DNA of 64,000 bases, from NCBI RefSeq assembly GCF_000753715.1, contig NZ_JPER01000001.1:248001-312000 (forward strand). The letters run 5' to 3'. Below the pieces are notes generated by a model, which was given only the letters and a program-made list of their open reading frames with translations, searched no databases and was not told the DNA's origin. Position numbers and translations under genes: made by a program. The DNA comes from Pseudidiomarina salinarum. Its GTDB lineage: Bacteria; Pseudomonadota; Gammaproteobacteria; Enterobacterales; Alteromonadaceae. Of this stretch, positions 16,869 to 25,170 are shown piece after piece. Each line of letters opens with the position of its first letter. The first letter of the stretch is position 1.

Positions 16869-17669
16869 TTACCGCGTGACGACAAAATGCGGATTAAGCA
16901 GCGATTCCTTCTGGTTATACCGCAGCGCTTCGCCTTCGATGGTCTTCACGGTGCCGCCCGCCGCTTCCACCACGGCGTGGCCGGCGGCGATGTCCCATTC
17001 CGAGGTCGGGCCCAGCCGCGGATAGATATCGGCGCTGCCGTTCGCGATGGCACAGAGTTTCAGAGAGCTGCCCATGGGCACGGTTACGTGGGGTTGCTGG
17101 AAAAACGGGCTCAGCGATTCGTCGCCGCGGTGCGAACGGGACACCACAATACGGACGGTTTCGCCCGCGATCAGGGGCGGCTGTTTCGTTACGTCCAGAA
17201 TCTCAAATATGTCATTTGACACCTTGTAGGCTTTGTCCACCCCCGCGAAACCGTTCACACCTATATAGAGTGTATCCAGCACCGGCGCATAGACCATGCC
17301 CAGAACCGGCTTGCCGTTATCAATGAGGGCGATATTGACGGTGAACTCGCCGTTGCGCTTGATGAACTCTTTGGTGCCATCGAGCGGATCCACCAGCCAG
17401 TATCGCTGCCAGTTGCGGCGTTCGCTCCAGTCGATGGCGGCGGATTCCTCTGAGAGCACGGGCAGGGCGGCTAGTTCCGGGTCATTTAATTTAGCCAGAC
17501 CTGCGACAATGATTTGGTGCGCGGCGAGATCGGCTTGGGTTATGGGGGAGCCGTCGGGTTTGGGTGATAGTGTTTGGGTTTTACCCGTGGTGGAACCACG
17601 GGCTACATTCGTATAGATGCGCATAATTGCTGCGCCGGCGGCGCGGATGAGGTGTTCGAGTTCGTTCAA
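16869..17669 (-). CDS. cysQ: 3'(2'),5'-bisphosphate nucleotidase CysQ with an inserted REP octapeptide
   Basis: CysQ removes the 3'-phosphate of PAP (and PAPS), the by-product of sulfotransferases. The 266-residue protein shows the inositol-monophosphatase-family metal sites: LSEESAAI, WLVDPLDGTKEFIKRNGEF and the C-terminal SEWDIAAGHA. The start is TTG at 17669; GGGGA lies six bases before it and no in-frame ATG is near. The opening AAGAAIMRIYT and the later KPDGSPITQADLAAH align with E. coli CysQ as I remember it, but between them eight codons (residues 22-29, VARGSTTG) are a REP palindrome and account for the extra length. The catalytic motifs are intact, so the enzyme is probably active. 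It completes the PAPS chemistry begun by cysD/cysNC at 2-5 kb. Confidence 0.93.
   Translation of the reverse strand: MNELEHLIRAAGAAIMRIYTNVARGSTTGKTQTLSPKPDGSPITQADLAAHQIIVAGLAKLNDPELAALPVLSEESAAIDWSERRNWQRYWLVDPLDGTKEFIKRNGEFTVNIALIDNGKPVLGMVYAPVLDTLYIGVNGFAGVDKAYKVSNDIFEILDVTKQPPLIAGETVRIVVSRSHRGDESLSPFFQQPHVTVPMGSSLKLCAIANGSADIYPRLGPTSEWDIAAGHAVVEAAGGTVKTIEGEALRYNQKESLLNPHFVVTR
17583..17606 (-). repeat. REP palindrome inside the cysQ coding region
   Basis: A GTAG-headed copy on the sense strand of cysQ. Its loop is TCC instead of TCT, a synonymous change in this frame, so it still encodes VARGSTTG (residues 22-29). The stem is perfect. Confidence 0.93.
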
Positions 17670-17695
17670 GGTAGTTCCCCGGCATGAATCGGTAC

Positions 17696-17790
17696 GTAGC
17701 CCGTGGTTCTACCACGGGTGTGGGTTGTGATCAATTATCATGGGTGTGGGGTGTGATCAAGGTTATCCCCGTGGTGGAACCACGGGCTAC
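17696..17790. repeat. REPIN-like element B: inverted REP pair with a different spacer
   Basis: Copies at 17696-17719 (+) and 17767-17790 (inverse, loop TCC) have their GTAG heads outward. The spacer is unlike that of elements A1 and A2. A 19-nt near-identical direct repeat (one mismatch, core TGTGATCAA) lies at 17716-17734 and 17742-17760, period 26 nt. The element lies in the divergent spacer between cysQ and the GGDEF/EAL gene, 27 bp from the cysQ start. Confidence 0.82.
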
Positions 17791-17858
17791 TGTTCAGATG
17801 GCTTATTTTATGGTTATACTGCCGGTAGATTCAAAAAACCGGGATCGCGAGTCAGCCC

Positions 17859-20597
17859 ATGAGAATAATAAAAACAGATCTTCAGGCGCGTGCGGTACTG
17901 CATCTGGTGTCAGCCATGGCCCTGGTGCTGGCTGGCCTGATTATACTGCTTTATCGTCTGGTAGAGCCAACTCAGCTGCTGCTTTATCATACGGTCAGTT
18001 CGTCCCATACTATGGTGATGGTGTGCCTGGGCGGGGCGATGCTGCTGCGCTGCTTTGGTCCCGGTCATATGGCCGATGGCGTCAAGGCGCGGGTGAGTAT
18101 CTGGGGTGCGCGGGTGCTGGCAGTAGTCGCTCTTGCGGCCTGCGTTGACGGTATTTTCTTCCATTATTTTGACCCCTTTGAAAGCGACCTGCATCCGGTA
18201 CCTTTTGTGCTGTTCGCGGTAGCGGCGCTGACATTGTTAATGCCTTCATGTGCTCCGGCACAACGTTCTGATATTCAAACCCGGGTAATTCGCGCGTCGG
18301 CCAGCTTTGGATTGCTGCTGGCGGCGAGTGGCCTGTTGCTGCTTATTCCGCATATTGTGCTGGAACAGCCGATACTGGCGCGGCACCCGATGGGAAGCCT
18401 GGTGGTTGCGGTAACCATGGCACTGACCGGTTTTGCCCTGTACGCCACCCATTACAGCGGACGTCGTGAAATTCCGGCTCTGGCGCGTTCGTCCGGGGTA
18501 TTTACCGGCCTTATTGTGACGGTAGTGGTGGCGGGCGGTCTCACCATGTTCGATGCTGAGATGGATGACATCCGGTTGCGCGGTGAACAGGCCGTCGAAA
18601 ACTTAAATAGCAGTCGCCGCGTCAAGGGCGAGGACACAATAAACCTGTTCCGTCGCCTGGCTGAGCGCTGGGAGAATTATCCTCACGATGAACACGACCG
18701 GCTGATGGAGCTGGACGTGCGCACCTATCTTGAGCAGGTGCGTTTTCTCGATGCGCTGATTTTGCTTGATGAGTTGCGTACGCCGGTGTGGGAACGTCGT
18801 AAAAACGAAAGCGAAAATTATCTGTATCTGCTCGCCAGTGATCCGCAGGTGCGGGCGCGGCTGACCGAAGACCCTGGCCCCGTGCAACTTATTGTGCCTG
18901 AGCACCACAGTACGCAGCAGCGCGCCAAATTATTGCTGCGGCTGCCTGTGCATTTTTATGATACCCCGGTAGAAAGTGAGCACTCACTGGTTGCCGTGCT
19001 GGACGTGCAGACTATGCTGGCCTCTTCTGCCACGCTGTACGAGTCAGACATTTATACTTTTACTGAAATGCGCGATGGCCGGCTGCTGGATCATTTTGGT
19101 CACTGGGTGACCGATGAAACCCAGGAGTACCTGGAGCACCACGCGCTGTTTTTAACCAGCAGCGAGCTGACCACCCGGTTTAGCAGTGGTACACCGATTT
19201 ACAGCTATTTGTATGATCTGAGCGAACTGCAGTCAATTGCCAACCTGCAGATCCTGATCGTGGTCGCTGGTCTGGGGCTGGTGCTGCTGGTGGTGCTGGC
19301 GGTAGAGCGTAATACCACGCTGGAAGAACAGGGCGATCAGCTGCAGTACCAGGCTGAACACGACGCCCTTACCGGGTTGCTGAACCGCAACAGCATTGAG
19401 AAGCATCTGGCGGACCATTTCGGTGATCCGACCGGGCTGACGGTGCTCTTTATTGACCTTGATGGCTTTACCCTAATTAACGACAGCCTGGGGCTGCAGG
19501 TCGGCGATGAGCTGCTGCGCACCCTGGCTCAGCGACTGCAGGCCAATCAGCCGTTACGCAGTGAGCTGGCGCGCTTTGCCAGTGATGAGTTCCTGCTGGT
19601 GCTGCATGGTCTGACGGATTCGCCGGAGCGGATCGAGCAGCTGGCTAACGAAATGATGGCCATTGTGGCGCAGCCGTACCGTATTGGCTCGCAGAAGATT
19701 TATCTCACCGCCAGTATCGGGGTGGCGCATCAGACGGCCGACCAGCGTATGCCGCTGGAGCTTATTCAGCGTGCTGATATGGCCATGCATCAGGCCAAAA
19801 AGCTGGGCTATAACCATGTGCAGTACTTTGATAAGAGTATGGCACTGCGGCTACAGGCCAGCGCCGGCATGCGTAGTGGTTTGCAGGAAGCGATAGAGAA
19901 CGACAAGCTGCAGCTGCACTACCAGCCGATTGTGCGCTGTAACGACGAACATACCGTGGGCGTTGAGGCCTTGCTGCGCTGGGAAACCGCCCCCGGCGAG
20001 TTCATCAGCCCGGCGGAGTTTATCCCGCTGGCGGAGATGACCGGCCAGATTGTGCCGCTGAGTGAATGGGTATTACGCCAGGCTTGTGCCGATGCCATTA
20101 AGCTACGCGAGCGCGGCGATTACCGGGTGGCGGTGAATGTTTCGGCGGTGCACTTTAACCGCGCCAACTTTATCGACTTTGTGCTGCAGACCATTAAGGA
20201 ATACAACTGCAAGCCGGAGTGGATTGAGCTGGAGATGACCGAGTCGATTCTGCTGGAAAATACCAATTACGCGATCAGCCAGTTGCAGACCTTGCGTAGT
20301 CACGGGATCAGCATTGCGCTGGATGACTTTGGTACCGGCTTCTCAAGCCTGAGTTACCTCAAGCGCTTGCCGATTGATAAAGTGAAGATTGACCGCTCGT
20401 TCATTGCCGGTATCCGCTCGCATAAGAGTGACCGGGTGCTGATCAGCAGTGTGATTAAGATTGCCCAGAGCCTGAACTTCGCGGTTGTGGCAGAAGGGGT
20501 GGAAACGCCGCATCAGGCCCAGTTCGTGACGGAACTGGGCACCAACTATATGCAGGGCTATTACTTCGGCCGGCCGGTACCTCTGGACGATCTGTAA
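17859..20597 (+). CDS. Membrane GGDEF/EAL protein, probable c-di-GMP phosphodiesterase with degenerate GGDEF
   Basis: The 912-residue protein has an N-terminal membrane region of about seven hydrophobic segments (to ~residue 230), then a periplasmic-type sensor stretch, and another membrane helix near residue 460-480 (LQILIVVAGLGLVLLVV). A GGDEF domain follows (~500-655) and an EAL domain ends the protein (~665-912). The GGDEF signature is FASDEF at ~571-576, lacking both glycines, so cyclase activity is doubtful. The EAL domain keeps VEALLRW at ~701-707, LEMTES, DDFGTGFSSLSYLK and VAEGVET, so it probably hydrolyses c-di-GMP to pGpG. The sensed signal is unknown. No strong Shine-Dalgarno is seen at this ATG. 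Its 3' end overlaps the convergent lipoprotein gene by 37 bp. Confidence 0.9.
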   Translation: MRIIKTDLQARAVLHLVSAMALVLAGLIILLYRLVEPTQLLLYHTVSSSHTMVMVCLGGAMLLRCFGPGHMADGVKARVSIWGARVLAVVALAACVDGIFFHYFDPFESDLHPVPFVLFAVAALTLLMPSCAPAQRSDIQTRVIRASASFGLLLAASGLLLLIPHIVLEQPILARHPMGSLVVAVTMALTGFALYATHYSGRREIPALARSSGVFTGLIVTVVVAGGLTMFDAEMDDIRLRGEQAVENLNSSRRVKGEDTINLFRRLAERWENYPHDEHDRLMELDVRTYLEQVRFLDALILLDELRTPVWERRKNESENYLYLLASDPQVRARLTEDPGPVQLIVPEHHSTQQRAKLLLRLPVHFYDTPVESEHSLVAVLDVQTMLASSATLYESDIYTFTEMRDGRLLDHFGHWVTDETQEYLEHHALFLTSSELTTRFSSGTPIYSYLYDLSELQSIANLQILIVVAGLGLVLLVVLAVERNTTLEEQGDQLQYQAEHDALTGLLNRNSIEKHLADHFGDPTGLTVLFIDLDGFTLINDSLGLQVGDELLRTLAQRLQANQPLRSELARFASDEFLLVLHGLTDSPERIEQLANEMMAIVAQPYRIGSQKIYLTASIGVAHQTADQRMPLELIQRADMAMHQAKKLGYNHVQYFDKSMALRLQASAGMRSGLQEAIENDKLQLHYQPIVRCNDEHTVGVEALLRWETAPGEFISPAEFIPLAEMTGQIVPLSEWVLRQACADAIKLRERGDYRVAVNVSAVHFNRANFIDFVLQTIKEYNCKPEWIELEMTESILLENTNYAISQLQTLRSHGISIALDDFGTGFSSLSYLKRLPIDKVKIDRSFIAGIRSHKSDRVLISSVIKIAQSLNFAVVAEGVETPHQAQFVTELGTNYMQGYYFGRPVPLDDL

Positions 20598-20992
20598 TAG
20601 GCAGCGGCGTTCACTTCTTTATAAGGGGACGCTTCAACAGCCGTGGCGGTCTGGCCTTCGTACAGGCCGCCGATTGACTGGCCGCTCATACGTACGTTCT
20701 CAACTTTAGTAATCACCAGTACATTGGCGCCAAACTGGGCGGCCTGTGCGCGTAGCCGTTCAATGGCGTCCTCGAGTTTCTGATCTTCGTCACTGCGAAT
20801 CGCCATGGCATAGGTCGTCGACAGATTGGCGATAAGTTCAGCGCCTTCCGGCGGTTCTTTTTCAAGTAGCACCTGAGCCCGTTTGATTGGCTCGCGGGGC
20901 TCGCCCACCAGTTCCGGCGCGTGGGTGCTGGTGCAAGCGCTTATACCTAAGGTGGCCAGTAATAGCAGTGCAGGTGTAAATAGCTTTTTCAT
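20561..20992 (-). CDS. Small lipoprotein of unknown function
   Basis: This 143-residue protein starts MKKLFTPALLLLATLG and has a lipobox ending ISAC at about residue 20, so it is exported and lipid-anchored. The rest is a small mixed domain with FGANVLVITKVENV, similar in style to several short enterobacterial outer membrane lipoproteins, but I do not assign a family. The start at 20992 has GAGG at good spacing; an in-frame ATG at 21016 would spoil the signal peptide. Its 3' end overlaps the end of the GGDEF/EAL gene on the other strand by 37 bp. Confidence 0.72.
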   Translation of the reverse strand: MKKLFTPALLLLATLGISACTSTHAPELVGEPREPIKRAQVLLEKEPPEGAELIANLSTTYAMAIRSDEDQKLEDAIERLRAQAAQFGANVLVITKVENVRMSGQSIGGLYEGQTATAVEASPYKEVNAAAYYRSSRGTGRPK

Positions 20993-21054
20993 AAAGTACC
21001 TCGTGTAAACACACATCTGTAGAAAAGAGTACGCTAAGTATGGGCGGGCGGGAT

Positions 21055-21084
21055 CAAAAAAGAAACCCGCCGGGCGGCGGGTTT
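21055..21084 (-). terminator. Intrinsic terminator after the porin gene
   Basis: AAACCCGCC (21063-21071) and GGCGGGTTT (21076-21084) pair with a 4-nt loop. On the minus strand the stem is followed by TCTTTTTT. It lies 26 bp beyond the end of the leftward porin gene. Confidence 0.85.
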
Positions 21085-21109
21085 AAGTTTATACGCGACG
21101 AGGGCCGTT

Positions 21110-22279
21110 TCAGAAGCTGTACATGGCCATAAACTGCAGCCGCGTCATGTCACCGTCCACGCCGCTTTCGATTTCGCGGGTGGCGCGGGAGATTTCGCCG
21201 CCAAAGGTCAGGTTATTGGCCGGCGAATACATGTAGTTCACGCCGATGCGCTGCGTTGATTCGGTCACACCGGTGCCAACCAGGTTGGTGTCGTTATCGG
21301 CCCAGCCGCGGCTGTAGACCAGGCTGGAACGGGCTTTTTCGCTCCAGGCATGGCGCCAGGCAAAGGTCAGGCCCATAGAATCAATGGCTTCGAGCGAGCC
21401 ATCGGCCTGGATCACCGCACCGTTGAAGGTGTTGAGGCCCAGATAACGGCCCAGACCGCTACCGGCGGTAACCGAGGCACGGATGTCATCGCTACCCAGC
21501 TGCCACTTACCCGACAGCGACACACCATAAGCACCGGCGGTTTCATCATCGCCGTCGTTGTCGGTGTCGTGGGCCAGCTGGCGCACAATACCGGCTAAGG
21601 CATAGCTGAAATCACCGCTTTTCGCTTTGTATTTAACTGTCAGATCTGGCAGTACGCCGTCGCTGGAGGTAATGCGGGCGCCGCCGCCAAAGGGGGTGAC
21701 CGTTGTTTCAGGGTTTTCCAGCGATACGCTGAAGTCACCTGAGGTGTAGCGAATTTGCGGCTGGCGCATAAACACCATGCCGTCGGTGGCGCCGATAAAA
21801 TCAACGGACTCGGGCAGTATGCTGAGCTCCTGGAAGTTCGACCAGGACTGCCCCAGCAACCAGTTGCCGTAGGTGAAGTAAGCCTGACGCAGCCGTGGCG
21901 CATACGAGTTGGTCACCCGCTCATCACCGGTGGGGATGGTCATAAAATCGAGCTCGATGCGACCGGAAATGGTTTCGCCGTTATCCAACTCTTGCTTCAC
22001 ATTAAAGAAGAAGCGTGACTGGCGGGCATGGACATCGGTTGCCACATCATCGGCAGTGCCGCCGACCGGGGTCAGACTGGGAATATAAAACTGGCGGCCG
22101 ATATTGCCGCTGCCAGCGACCATACCGTTACTGTAATCTGAGGCAAAGGCGTCCAGCTTCACGTAGCCGCCGAAATCCCACTCGGGTTCGGCCGCTTGTG
22201 CCGGGGCCAAGGCAAGCCCACCCAGGGTGCTGATTACGGCGCCGGCAATCAGCGATTGTTGTAGTTTGTTATGCAGCAT
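21110..22279 (-). CDS. DcaP-like outer membrane porin
   Basis: This 389-residue protein has a signal peptide ending in APAQA before AEPEWDFGGYVKLDAF. It then shows alternating amphipathic strands, LGQSWSNFQELSILPESVDFIG and a C-terminal MAMYSF ending in phenylalanine, as expected for a trimeric DcaP-family porin. Family members admit dicarboxylates and other small acids. AGGAG precedes the ATG. It is divergent from acs, with a palindromic GAC-N4-GTC site between them, so it is probably part of the same carbon-source response. Strands and terminal residue support outer membrane location; the substrate is inferred only from the family and context. Confidence 0.86.
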   Translation of the reverse strand: MLHNKLQQSLIAGAVISTLGGLALAPAQAAEPEWDFGGYVKLDAFASDYSNGMVAGSGNIGRQFYIPSLTPVGGTADDVATDVHARQSRFFFNVKQELDNGETISGRIELDFMTIPTGDERVTNSYAPRLRQAYFTYGNWLLGQSWSNFQELSILPESVDFIGATDGMVFMRQPQIRYTSGDFSVSLENPETTVTPFGGGARITSSDGVLPDLTVKYKAKSGDFSYALAGIVRQLAHDTDNDGDDETAGAYGVSLSGKWQLGSDDIRASVTAGSGLGRYLGLNTFNGAVIQADGSLEAIDSMGLTFAWRHAWSEKARSSLVYSRGWADNDTNLVGTGVTESTQRIGVNYMYSPANNLTFGGEISRATREIESGVDGDMTRLQFMAMYSF

Positions 22280-22364
22280 TAAGATGCTCCTGTTCGGGTC
22301 TGTTCTTGCTTATGTTTTCGTTCTGCGCAAAAAAGCATCGGTTGGATGGGCGAAAGAATCAATC

Positions 22365-22378
22365 TAGACTATGGTCTA
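22365..22378. promoter_or_regulatory. Palindromic TAGAC-N4-GTCTA site, candidate CrbR operator for acs and the porin
   Basis: TAGAC (22365-22369) and GTCTA (22374-22378) are perfect inverted arms around TATG. A second imperfect inverted repeat, GTTATCC ... GGTAAC, lies at 22394-22411, nearer acs. A TATAAC hexamer near 22417 could be the acs -10 box. The same GAC-N4-GTC core occurs upstream of the symporter genes at 33.1 kb. Acetate regulons in Vibrio and Pseudomonas are controlled by the LuxR-type regulator CrbR; assignment of this site to CrbR is inference. Confidence 0.5.
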
Positions 22379-22455
22379 ATAGTACCCTGAGGCGTTATCC
22401 GTGAAGGTAACGGGCATATAACAATACGACTAATTGATGATGTTCAGGAGGTTTC

Positions 22456-24414
22456 ATGGAGCACGAAAGTCATCCAAATAATACGTACCCGGTGCCGGCC
22501 GATTCGCGGGCGCTCGCTTTTATCGATGATGGCACCTATGAGGCGATGTACAGCGAGAGCCTGAAGGATCCTGAGGGGTTCTGGCGTGAGCAGGGTCAGC
22601 GGATCAGCTGGTTCAGCCCCTACAAGACCATCAGCGATACCAGTTTTAAGGACGGCGATGTACATATTAAGTGGTTTGAGGAAGGCACCCTGAATGCCTC
22701 GTACAACTGTATTGACCGGCATCTGGCAGAGCGCGCGGATAAAACCGCGATTATCTGGGAAGGCGATGACCCCAGCATCAGCAACGAGATCAGCTACAAA
22801 GAACTGCACACCGAAGTATCGCGCTTCGCTAACGGCCTGAAAAAACTTGGCGTGGGCAAAGGCGACCGGGTGGCGATTTATATGCCGATGGTGCCGGGTG
22901 CGGTCTATGCCATGCTGGCCTGCGCCCGCATCGGTGCGGTGCATACGGTTATTTTCGCGGGCTTTTCGCCCAATGCCATTGCCGACCGGGTCAATGACTG
23001 TGGCGTGAAAGTCATCATCACTGCCGATGAAGGTCGCCGCGGTGGCAAGTGCACGCCGCTGAAAGCCAACGTGGATGAAGCCTTAAAAAATGATCGCTGC
23101 CCGAGCGTCACCAATGTGGTGGTTTGTCAGGTCACCCATGGTGATGTGAGCTGGGACGACAGCCGCGATATCTGGTGGCATCAGCTGGTGAAAGACGTAC
23201 CGGCCGAGTGTCAGCCGGAAGTGATGAAAGCCGAAGATCCGCTGTTTATCCTTTATACCTCAGGTTCAACGGGTAAGCCGAAGGGCGTGCTGCACACTAC
23301 CGGCGGCTACATGGTATGGGTATCCATGACCCACCAGTATGTGTTTGATTACCACGATGAAGATATCTACTGGTGTGCGGCCGATGTCGGCTGGATCACC
23401 GGGCACAGTTATATTGTGTACGGGCCGCTGGCCAATGGTGCCACCACCTTAGTTTATGAAGGCGTACCGACCTATCCGGACGTGCGCCGGATCGGCCAGA
23501 TTGTCGACAAGCATGCGGTTTCGATTCTCTATACCGCGCCGACCGCCATCCGCGCGCTGATGGCCAAAGGCACTAAGGCCGCTGAAGGCAGCAGCCGCGA
23601 GTCGCTGCGGATTCTGGGTAGTGTGGGCGAGCCCATCAACCCTGAAGCCTGGGAGTGGTATTACAAAACCATCGGCGACTGCCGCTGCCCGATTGTGGAT
23701 ACCTGGTGGCAGACGGAAACCGGTGGCATCATGATCACGCCACTGCCCGGTGCCACGGATCTTAAGCCAGGCTCCGCCACCCATCCATTCTTTGGGGTGC
23801 AGCCGGCGCTGGTTGATGCCGATGGCAAAGAGCTGGAAGGCAAGGCTGAAGGCAATCTGGTTATCAAGGCGTCGTGGCCGGGCCAGGCGCGCACGCTCTG
23901 GGGCGACCATGAGCGCTTTGAGCAGACTTACTTCTCGGCCTACAAGAACATGTATTTCACCGGTGACGGCGCGCGCCGTGATGAAGACGGCTATTACTGG
24001 ATCACCGGCCGGGTGGACGATGTACTGAACGTGTCGGGCCACCGGCTGGGTACGGCGGAAATCGAAAGCGTACTGGTGGAGCATCCAGCGATTTCTGAAG
24101 CTGCTGTGGTGGGCTACCCGCACGATGTGAAAGGCCAGGGCATTTATGTGTATGTTAGTGCGATGTCGGGCACTGAGGTCACCGACGATTTGACCAAAGA
24201 AGTGCGTAACTGGGTACGCTCTGAGCTCAGCCCCATTGCCACGCCTGATTTTATTCAGTGGGCCGCGGATTTACCCAAAACCCGCTCGGGCAAAATCATG
24301 CGCCGCATTTTGCGTAAAATTGCTGCAAATGAGCACGATAATCTTGGCGATACTTCTACGCTTGCCGATCCTGGTGTGGTAGATTCACTGATAGAGAATC
24401 GGTTGAATAAGTAG
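22456..24414 (+). CDS. acs: Acetyl-CoA synthetase
   Basis: Acs activates acetate to acetyl-CoA through an acetyl-AMP intermediate. The 652-residue length is typical. Motifs are [19 protein letters not shown] for the phosphate loop, [32 protein letters not shown], the hinge region [15 protein letters not shown] and the C-terminal [10 protein letters not shown], whose lysine is the usual acetylation site that switches the enzyme off. AGGAGG lies just before the ATG. The response-regulator gene follows 18 bp later on the same strand. The divergent porin and the palindrome in the spacer suggest coordinated induction when preferred carbon runs out. Confidence 0.97.
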   Translation: MEHESHPNNTYPVPADSRALAFIDDGTYEAMYSESLKDPEGFWREQGQRISWFSPYKTISDTSFKDGDVHIKWFEEGTLNASYNCIDRHLAERADKTAIIWEGDDPSISNEISYKELHTEVSRFANGLKKLGVGKGDRVAIYMPMVPGAVYAMLACARIGAVHTVIFAGFSPNAIADRVNDCGVKVIITADEGRRGGKCTPLKANVDEALKNDRCPSVTNVVVCQVTHGDVSWDDSRDIWWHQLVKDVPAECQPEVMKAEDPLFILYTSGSTGKPKGVLHTTGGYMVWVSMTHQYVFDYHDEDIYWCAADVGWITGHSYIVYGPLANGATTLVYEGVPTYPDVRRIGQIVDKHAVSILYTAPTAIRALMAKGTKAAEGSSRESLRILGSVGEPINPEAWEWYYKTIGDCRCPIVDTWWQTETGGIMITPLPGATDLKPGSATHPFFGVQPALVDADGKELEGKAEGNLVIKASWPGQARTLWGDHERFEQTYFSAYKNMYFTGDGARRDEDGYYWITGRVDDVLNVSGHRLGTAEIESVLVEHPAISEAAVVGYPHDVKGQGIYVYVSAMSGTEVTDDLTKEVRNWVRSELSPIATPDFIQWAADLPKTRSGKIMRRILRKIAANEHDNLGDTSTLADPGVVDSLIENRLNK

Positions 24415-24432
24415 AGGTTAGTTACCCCGGCC

Positions 24433-25080
24433 ATGGCAAAATTTCTGATTGCTGATGACCATCCGTTGTTTCGCGAGGCACTGCAAGGTGCCCTGGCGAA
24501 CCATTATCCGGATTTGGAACTGCGCGAGGCCGGTGACCTTGAAGAAACCCTGGCCGCGCTGCAGGCCGATCAGGATCTGGACTTGCTGCTGCTCGATTTG
24601 CATATGCCGGGCAGCGGCGACCTGTACGGCCTGATCCGCATCCGTAACGACTTTCCGCTGCTGCCGGTGGCGATTATTTCAGGCTCAGAAGACGCTACTG
24701 TCATTGCTAAGTGCATCGGCTTTGGCGCCCTGGGCTTTATTCCGAAATCCCTGCCATCGGCGAACATCGCCGAAGCCATAGACGCTATCCTGCAAGGCGA
24801 TACCTGGGTACCGCCAGCAGTGCAGGGCCGGCTGGATACCATTTCTACCGAAGATCAGGAAATCGCCCGCAAAGTGGCGGACCTGACCCCCCAACAATAC
24901 CGCGTGCTGTTTTTATTGCACGAAGGCCTGTTAAACAAACAAGTTGCTTACCAGTTGAATATTACCGAAGCGACGGTGAAGGCGCACATTACCGCGATTT
25001 TCCGGAAGCTGGGCGTGTATAGCCGCACTCAGGCGGTGCTGCTGGCGGAACGTCTGCAGCTGGAAGTGCCCGTAAGTTAA
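24433..25080 (+). CDS. crbR: LuxR/NarL-type response regulator, probable CrbR
   Basis: The 215-residue protein has a receiver domain with acidic pair Asp8-Asp9, phospho-acceptor Asp55 (LLLLDLHMPG) and Lys105 (FIPKS). A GerE-type helix-turn-helix follows (LTPQQYRVLFLLHEGL, NITEATVKAHITAIFRKLGV). It lies directly after acs, and a CrbS-type sensor kinase with an N-terminal symporter domain is 4.5 kb away. In Vibrio and Pseudomonas CrbS/CrbR activate acs and acetate uptake genes, so this is very probably CrbR. The symbol is inferred from gene context as well as from the domains; related regulators such as ErdR have the same architecture. Confidence 0.82.
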   Translation: MAKFLIADDHPLFREALQGALANHYPDLELREAGDLEETLAALQADQDLDLLLLDLHMPGSGDLYGLIRIRNDFPLLPVAIISGSEDATVIAKCIGFGALGFIPKSLPSANIAEAIDAILQGDTWVPPAVQGRLDTISTEDQEIARKVADLTPQQYRVLFLLHEGLLNKQVAYQLNITEATVKAHITAIFRKLGVYSRTQAVLLAERLQLEVPVS

Positions 25081-25170
25081 CAAGTAAGTTAATAACGCAT
25101 TTTGTTGTTGGCGATTTGCTAAAAAACTGTTTAAATTTAACAGGTTCCCTACAATAATAAGGAAGAAATC

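Noticed and set aside
17684-17790. Small reading frame spanning the REPIN before the GGDEF/EAL gene
   Set aside because: It exists only because the palindromes are open in several frames. It has no Shine-Dalgarno or homologous feature, and similar frames appear at the other REPINs.
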